Below the pieces are notes generated by a model. That model did not search any database. It was not told where the DNA came from and saw nothing but the letters and a program-made list of their open reading frames with translations. 64,000 nucleotides of DNA from Petroclostridium sp. X23 (GTDB lineage: Bacteria; Bacillota; Clostridia; SK-Y3): positions 1,491,051 through 1,555,050 of the forward strand of contig NZ_CP124862.1 in assembly GCF_030013905.1 (NCBI RefSeq). Direction: 5' to 3'. How positions within the stretch are numbered: the stretch's first letter is position 1; every line of letters begins with the position of its first letter. This document shows, piece after piece, positions 45,797 to 55,498 of the stretch. The translations under genes and the position numbers were made by a program.

Positions 45797-46618
45797 TTAT
45801 TTCCACTTCTCCACAATCGCTTTTACAAGCATCAGGAATTTTTCCCGCACTCTTTCGGCAGTCTCCATGACTTCCTGATGATGCAGCGGCTGGTTCAAAA
45901 TACCTGCTGCCATATTGGTAATACACGATATTCCCAGTACTTTCATACCCGCATGTGCTGCGGTAATGACTTCGGGAACAGTAGACATCCCTACGGCATC
46001 CGCACCGACAATCTGCAGCATTCTGATTTCAGCAGGTGTCTCATAACTGGGACCCGGCATAAATGAATATACCCCTTCACGTAGATTCAAGTCCAGTCCA
46101 TAGGCAACTTCCTTGGCAAGTTCCCTTAATTCTTCAGTGTAGGCATTGGACATGTCATTAAAGCGAGGCCCGAATTCCTCTATATTTTTTCCTCTTAAAG
46201 GACTTTCAGAAAAAAACTTAATATGATCTTTAATAACCATTAGATCTCCCGGTTCATAGTCTTTATTAACGCCACCCGCCGCATTGGTAACCAGCAAATT
46301 ATTTATCCCCATCATTTTCATCACTCTTATTGGGAATACAACTTCATCCATCGGATAGCCTTCATAGTAATGAAATCTCCCTTTCATTGCCATGACTATT
46401 TTATCATTCAGTTTCCCGACTACCAGCTTCCCTGCATGGCCTTCAACGGTTGATACGGGAAAATTCGGTATTTCAGCATAATCTATTTCTATCGCTTGTT
46501 CAATCTCGTCTGCCAGCACGCCTAATCCGGAACCTAAAACCATTGCGATATCCGGCTGCACATTCAACTTGTTTTTTAAATACGCTGCACTCTCTTTGAT
46601 CTTTTCGATAGATTTCAT
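45797..46618 (-). CDS. punA: Purine nucleoside phosphorylase
   Basis: 273 residues, trimeric PNP family that converts inosine or guanosine plus phosphate to hypoxanthine or guanine and ribose-1-phosphate. Motifs: VLGSGLGVLADEI, GHAGKLVVGKL, the region VTNAAGGVNKDYEPGDLM and AVGMSTVPEVITAAHAGM. AAGGAGGGACGAT precedes the ATG. About 360 bp upstream of ahcY on the same strand; the products could feed each other (adenosine, deaminated to inosine, then split), although a repeat-filled gap separates them. Confidence 0.96.
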   Translation of the reverse strand: MKSIEKIKESAAYLKNKLNVQPDIAMVLGSGLGVLADEIEQAIEIDYAEIPNFPVSTVEGHAGKLVVGKLNDKIVMAMKGRFHYYEGYPMDEVVFPIRVMKMMGINNLLVTNAAGGVNKDYEPGDLMVIKDHIKFFSESPLRGKNIEEFGPRFNDMSNAYTEELRELAKEVAYGLDLNLREGVYSFMPGPSYETPAEIRMLQIVGADAVGMSTVPEVITAAHAGMKVLGISCITNMAAGILNQPLHHQEVMETAERVREKFLMLVKAIVEKWK

Positions 46619-46694
46619 ATCGTCCCTCCTTCAAGCATCTTTTCCTGTACATTTTACCATATAGATGCAAAAATTTATATATAATCTTTCGTTT

Positions 46695-46824
46695 ACACTA
46701 AGAAACTAAAAAACCCTGAAATAATCATTCATCATTCCGGTTCACAGAGTTTTTGTTTTTCCTGTAAACTGTGAACCGTAAACTGTGAACCAAAACCGAT
46801 AGGGCTTTTTAGTTTCTTAGTGTT
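46695..46824. repeat. 130-bp inverted-repeat element supplying a stop codon
   Basis: Ends ACACTAAGAAACTAAAAA (46695 on) and its complement (to 46824) form 23-24 bp terminal inverted repeats with one or two mismatches. The interior holds GTGAACCGTAAACTGTGAACC, part of the heptamer family. The last codons and stop of the amidohydrolase gene (46809) lie in the right arm. Confidence 0.8.
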
Positions 46825-47645
46825 ACTCTATTGCTTATCAAATTAATAATATTCTCACCTAAGATTTTATTTTTATCTTCCTCAGGCAGCTTTAAATTCC
46901 TTATTCTATCTACAGCATACTTCTGGGCACCGGGACAAGGCGCATCACTCCCGAAGATAAATCTATCTGCTCCGATTTTCCCCACAGCATCAACGATTCT
47001 CTCATCTCTGTGCGCGTAGGCAGGAGATATATCAAAATACATGTTTGGATAGTCATTTAGTTCATCTGCTATTTCTTCAAAATAGTTCATATGCGCCATA
47101 ATTACCTTTAGGTCGGGCTTTTTATCCATTTGCTTCATTACTGTATAGACTTCATTGATATTATCTACATGTATAAACACCGGTACTTTATATTCATCGG
47201 CTACATCAAAAATCTGTAGATTTTTCCCTTTTAACTCACATGGATATAGTACCTGATGCAGCTTTACGGCTACAAAATCATGGTTTTTCAGATATTTTTC
47301 TGTTTCCTTCACATTGTCAGCATTGGGATTGAGCCAATATACCCCATAGATACGTTCCGGATACTTTCGAGACATTTCCGCTACGTAATGGTTAGGGGGT
47401 TTTTCAATATATCTCTTTCTAAACCTATTATTTCTCATGACTCTCGAAGTCAAGTTCATAGCAAGATTTGTGCCCGCCAGCCATGGAGGGATCTTCGTCA
47501 TCTTCAACACTTTAGGTATGTTTTTTTCTTCAAACATATATGGTGTTGCCAAAACAAAATCTATATTGCAGTTATCCAGGCACCGAAAAAAATAGTCGGT
47601 ATCCTGAAATAGTCCTCCCAGATGGATATGTTCATCAACAATCAT
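46809..47645 (-). CDS. Amidohydrolase of the COG2159 (TIM-barrel) type
   Basis: 278 residues. Metal-dependent hydrolase or decarboxylase fold: DEHIHLGG at the N-terminus, VAVKLHQVLYP, FIHVDN, AHMNYFEE and the catalytic Asp in FGSDAPCPGAQ. Substrate unknown. The ATG at 47643-47645 has AGGAG eight bases upstream; ATG at 47651 is too close to it. The final residues (TLRN and the stop) are read from the terminal inverted repeat of an inserted element, so the natural C-terminus may have been replaced. Confidence 0.85.
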   Translation of the reverse strand: MIVDEHIHLGGLFQDTDYFFRCLDNCNIDFVLATPYMFEEKNIPKVLKMTKIPPWLAGTNLAMNLTSRVMRNNRFRKRYIEKPPNHYVAEMSRKYPERIYGVYWLNPNADNVKETEKYLKNHDFVAVKLHQVLYPCELKGKNLQIFDVADEYKVPVFIHVDNINEVYTVMKQMDKKPDLKVIMAHMNYFEEIADELNDYPNMYFDISPAYAHRDERIVDAVGKIGADRFIFGSDAPCPGAQKYAVDRIRNLKLPEEDKNKILGENIINLISNRVTLRN

Positions 47646-47758
47646 TTGCATTACTCCTATACTATTAAGTGCTGTCATAATACATTAATTATTATTTGAA
47701 CATACTCTACATAAAATACCCAAAAATCACTGTATATTTATAACAAAAAATTTTTATC

Positions 47759-49102
47759 TTAATATTTAAATTTACTTATGCTCTCCTCCATTTTTTCAGC
47801 TAATTTTGATAACGTTTTACTGGCGTTTGCAATCTCTCCCATTGACGCAGCTTGCTGCTCCACAGCTGCAGAGGATACTTGCGTTCCGGCAGCATTTTCT
47901 TCTGATATAGCAGAAAGATTTTCAACAATACCAATCATTCGATCTTTTTTAGTGTCCATTTCAACACCGGATTTATTAAGCATTTCTATAACATTCTTCA
48001 TCTTTTCAATGGCAATAGCAATTCCGTCAAATCTTTCACTGGTCTTTTTTACGCTCTCTGTCTGAGATGCTACTATCTGTTCTACACTCTCGGTCATATC
48101 TACAGCATGTCCTGTTTTCTTGGTTAGTTCTTGAATAATAGCGGCTATTTCCCCGGTAAAGGCATTGGATTGCTCTGCCAACTTTCGTATCTCTTCTGCT
48201 ACAACAGCAAAGCCCTTTCCCGATTCTCCAGCTCTCGCAGCTTCTATTGCCGCGTTAAGCGCTAGCAGATTCGTTTGATCAGATATATTTTTAATCATCA
48301 AACTTGCACTTTCTATTTTTTCTGCGCTTTCATTTGTGCCTAAAATGATTTCATGAATATCTTTCGACGCTTTTTTGCTGCTATTGGCCTTTTCTACCAA
48401 GTCCTTCAATACATCTAGGCCTTCGTCCTTTAACGTGACTATCTCATCAGTACAAATATTTAAATCTTTTACGCACTGCTGATCTTCTTCTATTAACCCG
48501 CCTAATTCATTAATATGTACGACTCCCTCTTCGGTATGCTTTGCTTGTTCATCGGCTCCCTTTGCGATTTCTTCAATGCTTCTCGCTACTTCTTCAGAAG
48601 AAGCCAGAATTTGTTGAATGATTTCTGTTAGCTCCATTGAAGATGATTTTACTTCTTGTGAATCACCCGACACATTTTTTATAATATTGGAAAAACTTTG
48701 CTGCATTATCATAAGGGCTCTAAAGACAGTTCCTATCTCATCTTTTCTTTGTGCATATTTAGTCACTTCTTTGCTTTGAACAACAGATACGTTATAATTT
48801 GATAATCTATCCACAATTTGTAAAATGTGATGCATTGGTTTTAAAACGATATAATCTAATAGTATCAATACCAGTATGGAAACAGTTGCCAGATTTATCA
48901 CCGTAGCAATATAAACGGAAAAGTCTCCGGTGATAAAATCAAATTTTTGGATTACGCTATTAATATAAAGCGCTATGGTCGGACTAATAAGCAAGGTAAT
49001 AATAATACCTATTAATATTTTAATTTTAATGCCTATCTTAGCAGTTGTGATATTGGTGGCAAAATTTAATTTGCTATTCTTTTTTTCACGCAAACTCCCC
49101 AT
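47759..49102 (-). CDS. Methyl-accepting chemotaxis-type protein, short sensor loop
   Basis: 447 residues from the ATG at 49100-49102; the frame is open to a GTG at 49162 and the start is uncertain. Two membrane helices ([21 protein letters not shown] and [25 protein letters not shown]) are joined by only ~16 residues, so there is no extracellular sensor domain. A HAMP-like stretch follows, then the MCP signalling domain with [36 protein letters not shown]. Probably a CheA-coupled signalling protein. It resembles the other such protein at 18052 in layout, but not closely in the N-terminal half. Single gene. Confidence 0.88.
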   Translation of the reverse strand: MGSLREKKNSKLNFATNITTAKIGIKIKILIGIIITLLISPTIALYINSVIQKFDFITGDFSVYIATVINLATVSILVLILLDYIVLKPMHHILQIVDRLSNYNVSVVQSKEVTKYAQRKDEIGTVFRALMIMQQSFSNIIKNVSGDSQEVKSSSMELTEIIQQILASSEEVARSIEEIAKGADEQAKHTEEGVVHINELGGLIEEDQQCVKDLNICTDEIVTLKDEGLDVLKDLVEKANSSKKASKDIHEIILGTNESAEKIESASLMIKNISDQTNLLALNAAIEAARAGESGKGFAVVAEEIRKLAEQSNAFTGEIAAIIQELTKKTGHAVDMTESVEQIVASQTESVKKTSERFDGIAIAIEKMKNVIEMLNKSGVEMDTKKDRMIGIVENLSAISEENAAGTQVSSAAVEQQAASMGEIANASKTLSKLAEKMEESISKFKY

Positions 49103-49299
49103 CCCCTTTACTCTTTGAATCGACAGTATTATATTAGTACAAATCAACCTACAAAAATACACTCCTTACCAATAACATTTGTCACATCCCTTCACATTTT
49201 ATTTACTACCATCTAGACTCACGCTAAAACTATATTAAATTTATCCACAAAAGACTTTTTTTTACACTTCCATACACATTATATGTAATTTCAACTTTT

Positions 49300-49329
49300 T
49301 TGTCAATTCTTATAGAATCATATTATAAT
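49300..49329 (+). promoter_or_regulatory. Sigma-A promoter for the XRE regulator
   Basis: TTGTCA (49300-49305), 18-base spacer, TATAAT (49324-49329), about 60 bp upstream of the start codon of the regulator. Confidence 0.65.
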
Positions 49330-49388
49330 TCTTTAAGTATGTGGCACAATATGTTTTAACTATATAAAGTTATTATGAGGTGATAGAA

Positions 49389-49742
49389 ATGGAAATATTA
49401 GACTATGATATTTTAGGAAAAAAAATTCGTAAAGAACGCAAAAGGATTAATTTATCTATCGAAAAACTCGCAGAGCTATGCCATCTATCTTCTTCATACA
49501 TGGGGCTCATTGAGCGCGGGCAAAGAGGAATCAGCTTAGAAACTTTATGTAGACTTTCTGTTATTTTTAATGTCAGTACGGACTATTTGCTTTTTTCTGA
49601 TAAAGATATGAAAGCTTGCGAGAATACTTATTCATGTAATATACTTTATCAAGAAATCCTTTCTCTAACCAAACAATACTCAAGAAAAGACTTAGAATTT
49701 TTAGTAGAGTTTATTAAGTTAAAAAATAGATATGATGCTTAA
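49389..49742 (+). CDS. XRE-family transcriptional regulator
   Basis: 117-residue DNA-binding protein. Helix-turn-helix over residues ~8-65 (LGKKIRKERKRINLSIEKLAEL, SSSYMGLIERGQRGISLETLCRL), followed by STDYLLF and a short C-terminal region that could dimerise. ATG at 49389 with GAGGTGATAGAA upstream (a GTG at 49380 is the alternative). The targets are unknown; the neighbouring gene on the other strand encodes a double-glycine peptide, which might be regulated by it, but a 300-bp repeat-bearing gap lies between. Confidence 0.88.
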   Translation: MEILDYDILGKKIRKERKRINLSIEKLAELCHLSSSYMGLIERGQRGISLETLCRLSVIFNVSTDYLLFSDKDMKACENTYSCNILYQEILSLTKQYSRKDLEFLVEFIKLKNRYDA

Positions 49743-49785
49743 AATGAATCCTGCAAATTAAACTACATAAAAATTAAAAGCACTG

Positions 49786-49925
49786 TACGAGAATGCTGAG
49801 AAAGTGCTCCGTCGATCAGTCGCAAAGCACGGGGACGGAGCTACAGCTTCACCTAAACCAGGTGCAGCAGTAGCTCCGTCCCCGCGCTTCACTCCTTCTA
49901 TATGCTGAACCGGACTTTTCAGTGG
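49786..49925 (+). repeat. GC-rich palindromic repeat, family A copy 3 (diverged)
   Basis: Contains GCTGAGAAAGTGCTCCGTCGATCAGTCGCAAAGCACGGGGACGGAG in its left half, related to copy 2, and a matching arm GCTCCGTCCCCGCGCTTC. It lies between the XRE regulator and the small peptide gene. Most of the 49743-50050 gap is this repeat plus the peptide gene's terminator. Confidence 0.7.
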
Positions 49926-49970
49926 TTTCGCATCGTACAGGCAAGTGTACAAAAAAATTAACTTTTGACA

Positions 49971-50010
49971 AAAAAGGATAGAACATAAATGCTGCCGCTA
50001 TGTTCTATCC
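49971..50010 (-). terminator. Terminator of the double-glycine peptide gene
   Basis: Perfect 12-bp stem GGATAGAACATA (49976-49987)/TATGTTCTATCC (49999-50010), followed on the minus strand by TTTTT. It lies about 40 bp after the peptide stop. Confidence 0.85.
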
Positions 50011-50050
50011 TCAAAAAATTCCATGAATAATTCTGTTCATAAATCGTTCA

Positions 50051-50338
50051 TCAACCTTTGGGTAATGCAAACTCCTCACACCTAAAATCGTTATGGGATG
50101 TTTCTGAAATATGAGGAGCTAAGATTTCATTAGACTCATATTTTGTGTAGTCGGTAAACCAGTTGCTTTTCCAGCCGCAGATTTTGCAGACGAATTGATA
50201 TACTGTAGTATCATCCGGAGAACCCGGTAATATCACTCCTCCTTGAACTTGGTTCAGATCATCATCGGAAAGTTTCTGGACATTACGAAGCTTGATCTCT
50301 ACTTCTTTTCCATCAATTGTAACTTTTTTTGATTCCAT
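50051..50338 (-). CDS. Small protein with double-glycine leader (possible exported peptide precursor)
   Basis: 95 residues. The N-terminal ~33 residues form a leader ending in LSDDDLNQVQGG, the classic double-glycine processing signal of peptides exported and cut by C39-peptidase ABC transporters. The remaining ~62 residues begin VILPGSPDDTT and hold CKICGW, two histidines (APHISETSHND) and a further Cys (FRCEE). This spacing could bind zinc or be modified. The ATG at 50336-50338 has AGAGGAG eight bases upstream. No transporter, modifying enzyme or immunity gene is adjacent. A strong terminator makes it monocistronic. Leader class is recognised; the core family is not. Confidence 0.75.
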   Translation of the reverse strand: MESKKVTIDGKEVEIKLRNVQKLSDDDLNQVQGGVILPGSPDDTTVYQFVCKICGWKSNWFTDYTKYESNEILAPHISETSHNDFRCEEFALPKG

Positions 50339-50474
50339 AATATTTTCTCCTCTCAAATATTAATTTTCTGATTTTGTATTAGACACCTTTATATACGAAT
50401 TTCCAAGCAAGAGTAGCTCATATGATATCAATATTTATCCAATTTTTGAACCCATATCCCAATAAGCAATTGTG

Positions 50475-50510
50475 AAAAAAGTTCTCTTGGAATTCCAAGA
50501 GAACTTTTTT
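50475..50510. terminator. Bidirectional terminator after purL
   Basis: AAAAAAGTTCTCTTGG pairs with its complement around GGAATTCC to give a 16-bp stem flanked by A and T runs. It ends the purL transcript on the minus strand. Confidence 0.9.
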
Positions 50511-50523
50511 GTATGCTTACATT

Positions 50524-53500
50524 TTATTTAAAGTAACTAACTCCGGCTTCAAACAGCTTCTGATCTTTTTCACCCGGTACATTTCTAACAACATTGGTAC
50601 CGATTCTTTCCGAATGCCCCATCTTTCCAAGTACTCTTCCGTCAGGACTTGTGATCCCTTCAATAGCTTCCATAGAGCCGTTCGGATTAAAACGGATATC
50701 ATATGTGGGTTGTCCTTTCAAATCCACATACTGCGTTGCGATCTGCCCGTTCTTCGCGAGCTCTTTCATCACTTCCGGACTTGCTACAAACCTTCCTTCT
50801 CCATGGGATGCGGCAACGCTGTGAATATCACCGACCTGTACATTATTAAACCAAGGCGAAGTATTGGAAACTACTTTCGTTTGCACCATGCATGAAATGT
50901 GACGGCCTATGGTATTAAAGGTCAGGGTAGGTGATTCTTCATTAATATCCCTGATTTCACCGTATGGTACCAATCCCAGCTTTATTAACGCCTGGAATCC
51001 GTTACATATCCCCAACATTAAACCATCCCTGTTCTTAAGCAATTCCATCACCGCTTCTTTGACGGCCGGGTTTTTGAAAGCTGTCGCAATAAATTTACCT
51101 GAACCGTCCGGCTCGTCACCACCGCTGAACCCTCCCGGGATCATAATGATCTGGGCGTTATTAATCTTATTCACCATTTCTTTCAACGAAGACTCGATTT
51201 CTACTGATGATAGATTCCGTACTACAAAAGTATCTACCACTCCCCCTGCTTTTTCAAAAGCTCTTGCCGTATCATATTCGCAGTTGGTACCGGGGAAAAC
51301 CGGTATAAATATTCTTGGCTTCGCAAAAGATGAACTTGCTGTTACCCTGCTTCCGTTTTGATATATATGCAGCTTAGGCTGCTCTCCTACCTCCGGTGTA
51401 CGGGTTGGGAAAATACCTTCCAATGGAACTTCCCATCTCTGTATTGCCGCTTCCAAATCTATATCGGTATTTTTCACAGTAATGAATTTTCTTGCCTGCG
51501 TACCCCCGATCACCTTGTAATCCAAACCGTTCAACAACTTGTCTGCATCTTGATTTTTATCTAATTCCATAATAATGGAACCATATAAAGGCATAAACAT
51601 TTCTTTTATATCTAAGGAATCATTAAAGCTGAAACCGATTCTGTTTCCAAAACACATTTTGCTGACGGCTTCAGCAATACCGCCGCTTCTAACTGTTTGA
51701 GCGGATAAAACCAACCCTTGTCCGATTAATTCCCGGATTATGCCGTAGTTTTTACTCAGTTGATCAAAATCCGGCAACTCATTTTCATTCCGGGATAGCG
51801 GTACCATCACCACTGTACTGTCTTCTTTCTTAAACTCGGGAGAAATTACATGATCCACTTTTACTACATCCAACGCAAAGGCTACAAGGGTAGGCGGTAC
51901 GTGCAGATCCTTAAAGGTTCCTGACATACTATCCTTACCGCCAATCGCGGGAATCCCCAGTTTGGTCTGGGCATAATAAGCACCTAGTAGCGCACTAAAA
52001 GGTCTGCCCCATTTGCTTTTATCATACCCTAATCTTTCAAAATATTCCTGCAAGGTTAATCGAACTTTGCTGAAGTCTCCTCCCATGGCAGTAATCTTTG
52101 CAACCGCTTCAACCACCGCATACACTGCCCCATGGAAAGGACTCCATCTAGAGATTTTCGGATTATATCCATAGGCCATGATGGTTCCTGATTGGGTCTC
52201 TCCCTCAAGTACAGGAATCTTTGCCGCCATTCCTTCTGCCGGAGTAAGCTGGTATTTTCCTCCAAAAGGCATGAGTACTGTTCCGGCACCTATGGTACTG
52301 TCGAATCTCTCCACCAATCCTTTTTGGCTGCATACATTTAAATCCTGCAAATTCTCCAGCCATGCTTTTTCAATATCCGGCAATGCTTGCTCAATGCTCT
52401 CCGGCAATCTATCAAAGATATTTTTCTGCACTGCAGGCGCTTCTACCAATACATCGGTGGTTTTAGGCGCACCGTTGGAATTCAGGAAATCCCTGCCGAT
52501 ATCTACAATGGTATTTCCTTTCCACGTCATTTTTAGTCTTTCTTCTTCAGTTACAACAGCTACCTCGACCGCTTCAAGGTTTTCTACGCGGGCAGCCTCA
52601 ATAAATGCTTTGGCGTCCTCTTTAGCAACGATGATCGCCATACGCTCCTGTGATTCCGAAATCGCAAGTTCGGTACCATCCAGTCCTTCATATTTTTTAG
52701 GAACAACATCCAAGTTGATTACCAATCCGTCGGCAAGCTCACCGATGGCTACCGATATACCTCCGGCGCCAAAATCATTACATTTCTTGATCATGGCAGT
52801 AACCTCAGGATTCCTGAATAATCTCTGTATTTTTCGTTCTTCGGGAGGATTCCCTTTTTGTACTTCCGCACCGCATGTTTCCAGTGATTCTTCGGTATGT
52901 GCCTTAGATGAACCGGTTGCTCCGCCGCAGCCGTCCCTTCCTGTTCTACCGCCCAATAAGATGATGACATCCCCGGGCGCAGGCTTTTCTCTCCTTACAT
53001 TCTTTCTTGGGGCCGCACCTACAACCGCACCGATTTCAAGTCTCTTTGCCACATAACCTTCGTCATAAACTTCCGCTACCTGTCCTGTAGCCAATCCGAT
53101 CTGGTTTCCATAGGAACTGTAACCTGCTGCCGAAACGGTAGTAATCTTCCTCTGCGGTAATTTTCCCGGAATGGTATCTTCCACTTTTGTTCTCGGGTCG
53201 CCGCTGCCGGTAACACGCATGGCCTGATAAACGTAAGTTCTTCCGGACAATGGATCTCTGATTGCTCCACCCAGGCAAGTTGCCGCTCCCCCAAAGGGTT
53301 CTATCTCGGTAGGATGGTTATGGGTTTCGTTTTTAAACATCACCAGCCATTCCTGATCTTCTCCGTCCACATCCACATTCACTACGATACTGCATGCGTT
53401 GATTTCATCCGATTCATCCAGATCGTCGAGTTTTCCCTTGCTTTTTAATTCCTTCATCCCAATGACCGCGATATCCATCAGACACATATCTTTTTTTCTA

Positions 53501-54303
53501 TCACCGTAAAGGTCTTTCCTTGTCTGCAAATACTGATTATAAGCATTTTCTATTACACCGGTATAGCGCGACTTCTCTATTTCAACACCTTCTATCCTTG
53601 TAAGGAAAGTGGTATGTCTACAGTGATCCGACCAATAGGTATCAATCATTCTCATTTCTGTAATGGTAGGATCCCTTTTCTCGGTATCTCTAAAATACTG
53701 CTGACAGAATTTCAAATCATCCATATCCATCGCGAATCCCATATCTTTGAGCAAACTTCCGAGTTGTTCCTCATCCATCTCTATAAATCCATTCACCGTA
53801 TCAACATGCTCGGGAATAGCAAAGTCGGTATCCAAAGATGCCGGTTTTGCTAAAGATGCTTCATGGGCTTCCACCGGATTGATACAGTACTCCTTAATGC
53901 TTTTAAACTGTTGGTCGGTAATATCGCCTTCCAGCACAATCAGTCTGGCAGTTCTCACCTGAGGCTTTTCCCCTTGCGTCAATATCTGTATACATTGCGC
54001 CGCAGAATCCGCTCTCTGGTCGTATTGACCCGGAAGATATTCTATCGCAAATACTCTTGCACCTTGTGGAATCTCAATTTCTTCATCATATACATTATCA
54101 ACAGGCGGCTCAGAAAAAATCGTACTGCGGGCAGCCTGATATTCTTCTTCACAAATTCCCGCTACATCATAACGGTTGATCACACGGACATTTTTCAGCC
54201 CTTTTATACCAAGATTATCTTTTAAATCGTGATACAAACTCTGTGCTTCCACATTGAAGCTCTCTTTCTTTTCAACAAACACCCTTTTTACCGCATTCGC
54301 CAT
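50524..54303 (-). CDS. purL: Phosphoribosylformylglycinamidine synthase, single-chain type (PurL with PurQ domain)
   Basis: ATP- and glutamine-dependent enzyme of purine biosynthesis, about 1,259 residues, with all activities in one chain. N-terminal PurS-like region, two AIRS-like ATP-binding halves (TYWSDHCRHTTF, MFKNETHNHPTEIEPFGGAAT, GGRTGRDGCGGATGSS, KDSMSGTF), and a C-terminal class I glutaminase with FPGTNCEYDTA, nucleophile Cys in GICNGFQALIKLG and the catalytic His in ASHGEGRF. Bacilli use separate PurS/L/Q; the fused form is common in clostridia and proteobacteria. Start at 54301-54303 with AAAGGAGGAATTAAA. It is not in a pur operon here; no other purine biosynthesis gene is close. 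Confidence 0.96.
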   Translation of the reverse strand: MANAVKRVFVEKKESFNVEAQSLYHDLKDNLGIKGLKNVRVINRYDVAGICEEEYQAARSTIFSEPPVDNVYDEEIEIPQGARVFAIEYLPGQYDQRADSAAQCIQILTQGEKPQVRTARLIVLEGDITDQQFKSIKEYCINPVEAHEASLAKPASLDTDFAIPEHVDTVNGFIEMDEEQLGSLLKDMGFAMDMDDLKFCQQYFRDTEKRDPTITEMRMIDTYWSDHCRHTTFLTRIEGVEIEKSRYTGVIENAYNQYLQTRKDLYGDRKKDMCLMDIAVIGMKELKSKGKLDDLDESDEINACSIVVNVDVDGEDQEWLVMFKNETHNHPTEIEPFGGAATCLGGAIRDPLSGRTYVYQAMRVTGSGDPRTKVEDTIPGKLPQRKITTVSAAGYSSYGNQIGLATGQVAEVYDEGYVAKRLEIGAVVGAAPRKNVRREKPAPGDVIILLGGRTGRDGCGGATGSSKAHTEESLETCGAEVQKGNPPEERKIQRLFRNPEVTAMIKKCNDFGAGGISVAIGELADGLVINLDVVPKKYEGLDGTELAISESQERMAIIVAKEDAKAFIEAARVENLEAVEVAVVTEEERLKMTWKGNTIVDIGRDFLNSNGAPKTTDVLVEAPAVQKNIFDRLPESIEQALPDIEKAWLENLQDLNVCSQKGLVERFDSTIGAGTVLMPFGGKYQLTPAEGMAAKIPVLEGETQSGTIMAYGYNPKISRWSPFHGAVYAVVEAVAKITAMGGDFSKVRLTLQEYFERLGYDKSKWGRPFSALLGAYYAQTKLGIPAIGGKDSMSGTFKDLHVPPTLVAFALDVVKVDHVISPEFKKEDSTVVMVPLSRNENELPDFDQLSKNYGIIRELIGQGLVLSAQTVRSGGIAEAVSKMCFGNRIGFSFNDSLDIKEMFMPLYGSIIMELDKNQDADKLLNGLDYKVIGGTQARKFITVKNTDIDLEAAIQRWEVPLEGIFPTRTPEVGEQPKLHIYQNGSRVTASSSFAKPRIFIPVFPGTNCEYDTARAFEKAGGVVDTFVVRNLSSVEIESSLKEMVNKINNAQIIMIPGGFSGGDEPDGSGKFIATAFKNPAVKEAVMELLKNRDGLMLGICNGFQALIKLGLVPYGEIRDINEESPTLTFNTIGRHISCMVQTKVVSNTSPWFNNVQVGDIHSVAASHGEGRFVASPEVMKELAKNGQIATQYVDLKGQPTYDIRFNPNGSMEAIEGITSPDGRVLGKMGHSERIGTNVVRNVPGEKDQKLFEAGVSYFK

Positions 54304-54400
54304 TTTAATTCCTCCTTTTATTCCAAAGCATCTCATCTTATGTTTATAATTCCCTTATTTATTCACTATAGGTAACCAAAATCAAAGTTAAAAGTATCCC

Positions 54401-54427
54401 CGGGCGGACAGAGTCATCCGCCCCTAC
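54401..54427. repeat. Single-arm remnant, family B copy 3
   Basis: One arm only (CGGGCGGACAGAGTCATCCGCCCCTAC), with AT-rich flanks (AATCAAAGTTAAAA before; GATATATAACTAGGTAAT after) like those of other copies. Confidence 0.75.
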
Positions 54428-54483
54428 GAGAACTTACAAGATATATAACTAGGTAATTTTTCAAGTCTTAATTTGGTTATCTA

Positions 54484-54514
<31 letters not shown>

Positions 54515-54597
54515 CTAACCGTTGTATATTTCTATTGTAATATGTTAAGATTAATAAGTAAAATTAATATTAATAATATATCATATTAGGTGAGCTT

Positions 54598-55482
54598 ATG
54601 GATATAAATTTTGAATTATATAAGATTTTTTACTATGCAGCAAAACACCAAAGCTTTTCGGAAGCCGCCGATAAGCTTTTTATCTCGCAGTCTGCAGTCA
54701 GTCAAGCGATAAAAAACCTTGAAAGCAAATTGGGCGAACAGCTCTTTTTTCGAAAAAAGCGTAAAATATCATTGACCCGGGAAGGTGAATTATTATTTAA
54801 ACATATTGAACAGGCCTATAACTTTATAAGAAGTGCAGAGAGTAAGTTCTCAGAAATGAAGAATCTGGATGCGGGTGAAGTCCGTGTTGGAGTGAGTGAT
54901 ACTGTCTGTAAATATTTTTTGATTCCTTATCTTGAGAAGTTTAATAACAATTATCCTAAAATCAAAATACAGGTGATCAATAGAACATCATCGCAGATTC
55001 TTGAACTTTTGAATCATGGGCTTGTGGATTTTGGCATCGCTACACTGCCGGTGGACGATAAAAATATTGAAGTGAAAAATTTTATATCGGTAGAAGATAT
55101 TTTTGTTGCCTGCCATAAGTTTTCCGAATTAAAAGACCGCACCGTCACACTACGTGAGCTTTCGGAATATCCCTTGTTGATGCTTGAAAAAGGAAGCACG
55201 ACAAGACGAAATATTGAAGAATTTTTAATCAAAAAAGGAATAGATATTGCCCCGGAAATAGAATTGGAAGACATTGACCTTCTGGTGGAATTCGCAAAAA
55301 TCGGTCTGGGTGTTTCCTGTGTGCTAAGAGAAAGCGCATTAGAAGACATTCAACATAACCAATTGTTTGAGATTCATACTGAATATAAGCTGCCTTTAAG
55401 GAAGCTTGGAATATGCACAGTAAAAAATGTGCCTCTTTCAAGAGCTGCATCCATTATGATTGATAATCTAATAAATAAGTAA
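54598..55482 (+). CDS. LysR-family transcriptional regulator
   Basis: 294 residues. N-terminal winged helix (FSEAADKLFISQSAVSQAIKNLE) and a C-terminal substrate-binding domain (about 90-290) of periplasmic-binding-protein type, with GEVRVGVSDTVCKYFLIPYL. It is divergent from purL across a repeat-filled 294-bp gap and converges on the DUF1232 gene downstream. LysR proteins often act on divergent genes, but I have no sequence evidence that purL is the target. The ATG at 54598 follows AGGTGAGCTT. Confidence 0.93.
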   Translation: MDINFELYKIFYYAAKHQSFSEAADKLFISQSAVSQAIKNLESKLGEQLFFRKKRKISLTREGELLFKHIEQAYNFIRSAESKFSEMKNLDAGEVRVGVSDTVCKYFLIPYLEKFNNNYPKIKIQVINRTSSQILELLNHGLVDFGIATLPVDDKNIEVKNFISVEDIFVACHKFSELKDRTVTLRELSEYPLLMLEKGSTTRRNIEEFLIKKGIDIAPEIELEDIDLLVEFAKIGLGVSCVLRESALEDIQHNQLFEIHTEYKLPLRKLGICTVKNVPLSRAASIMIDNLINK

Positions 55483-55498
55483 CAGTACTTGTTAATAT

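Noticed and set aside
52178..53056. Long plus-strand open frame (292 codons) opposite purL
   Set aside because: It lies wholly antisense to a clear purL reading frame, has no ribosome site or family features, and is a shadow of its codon pattern.
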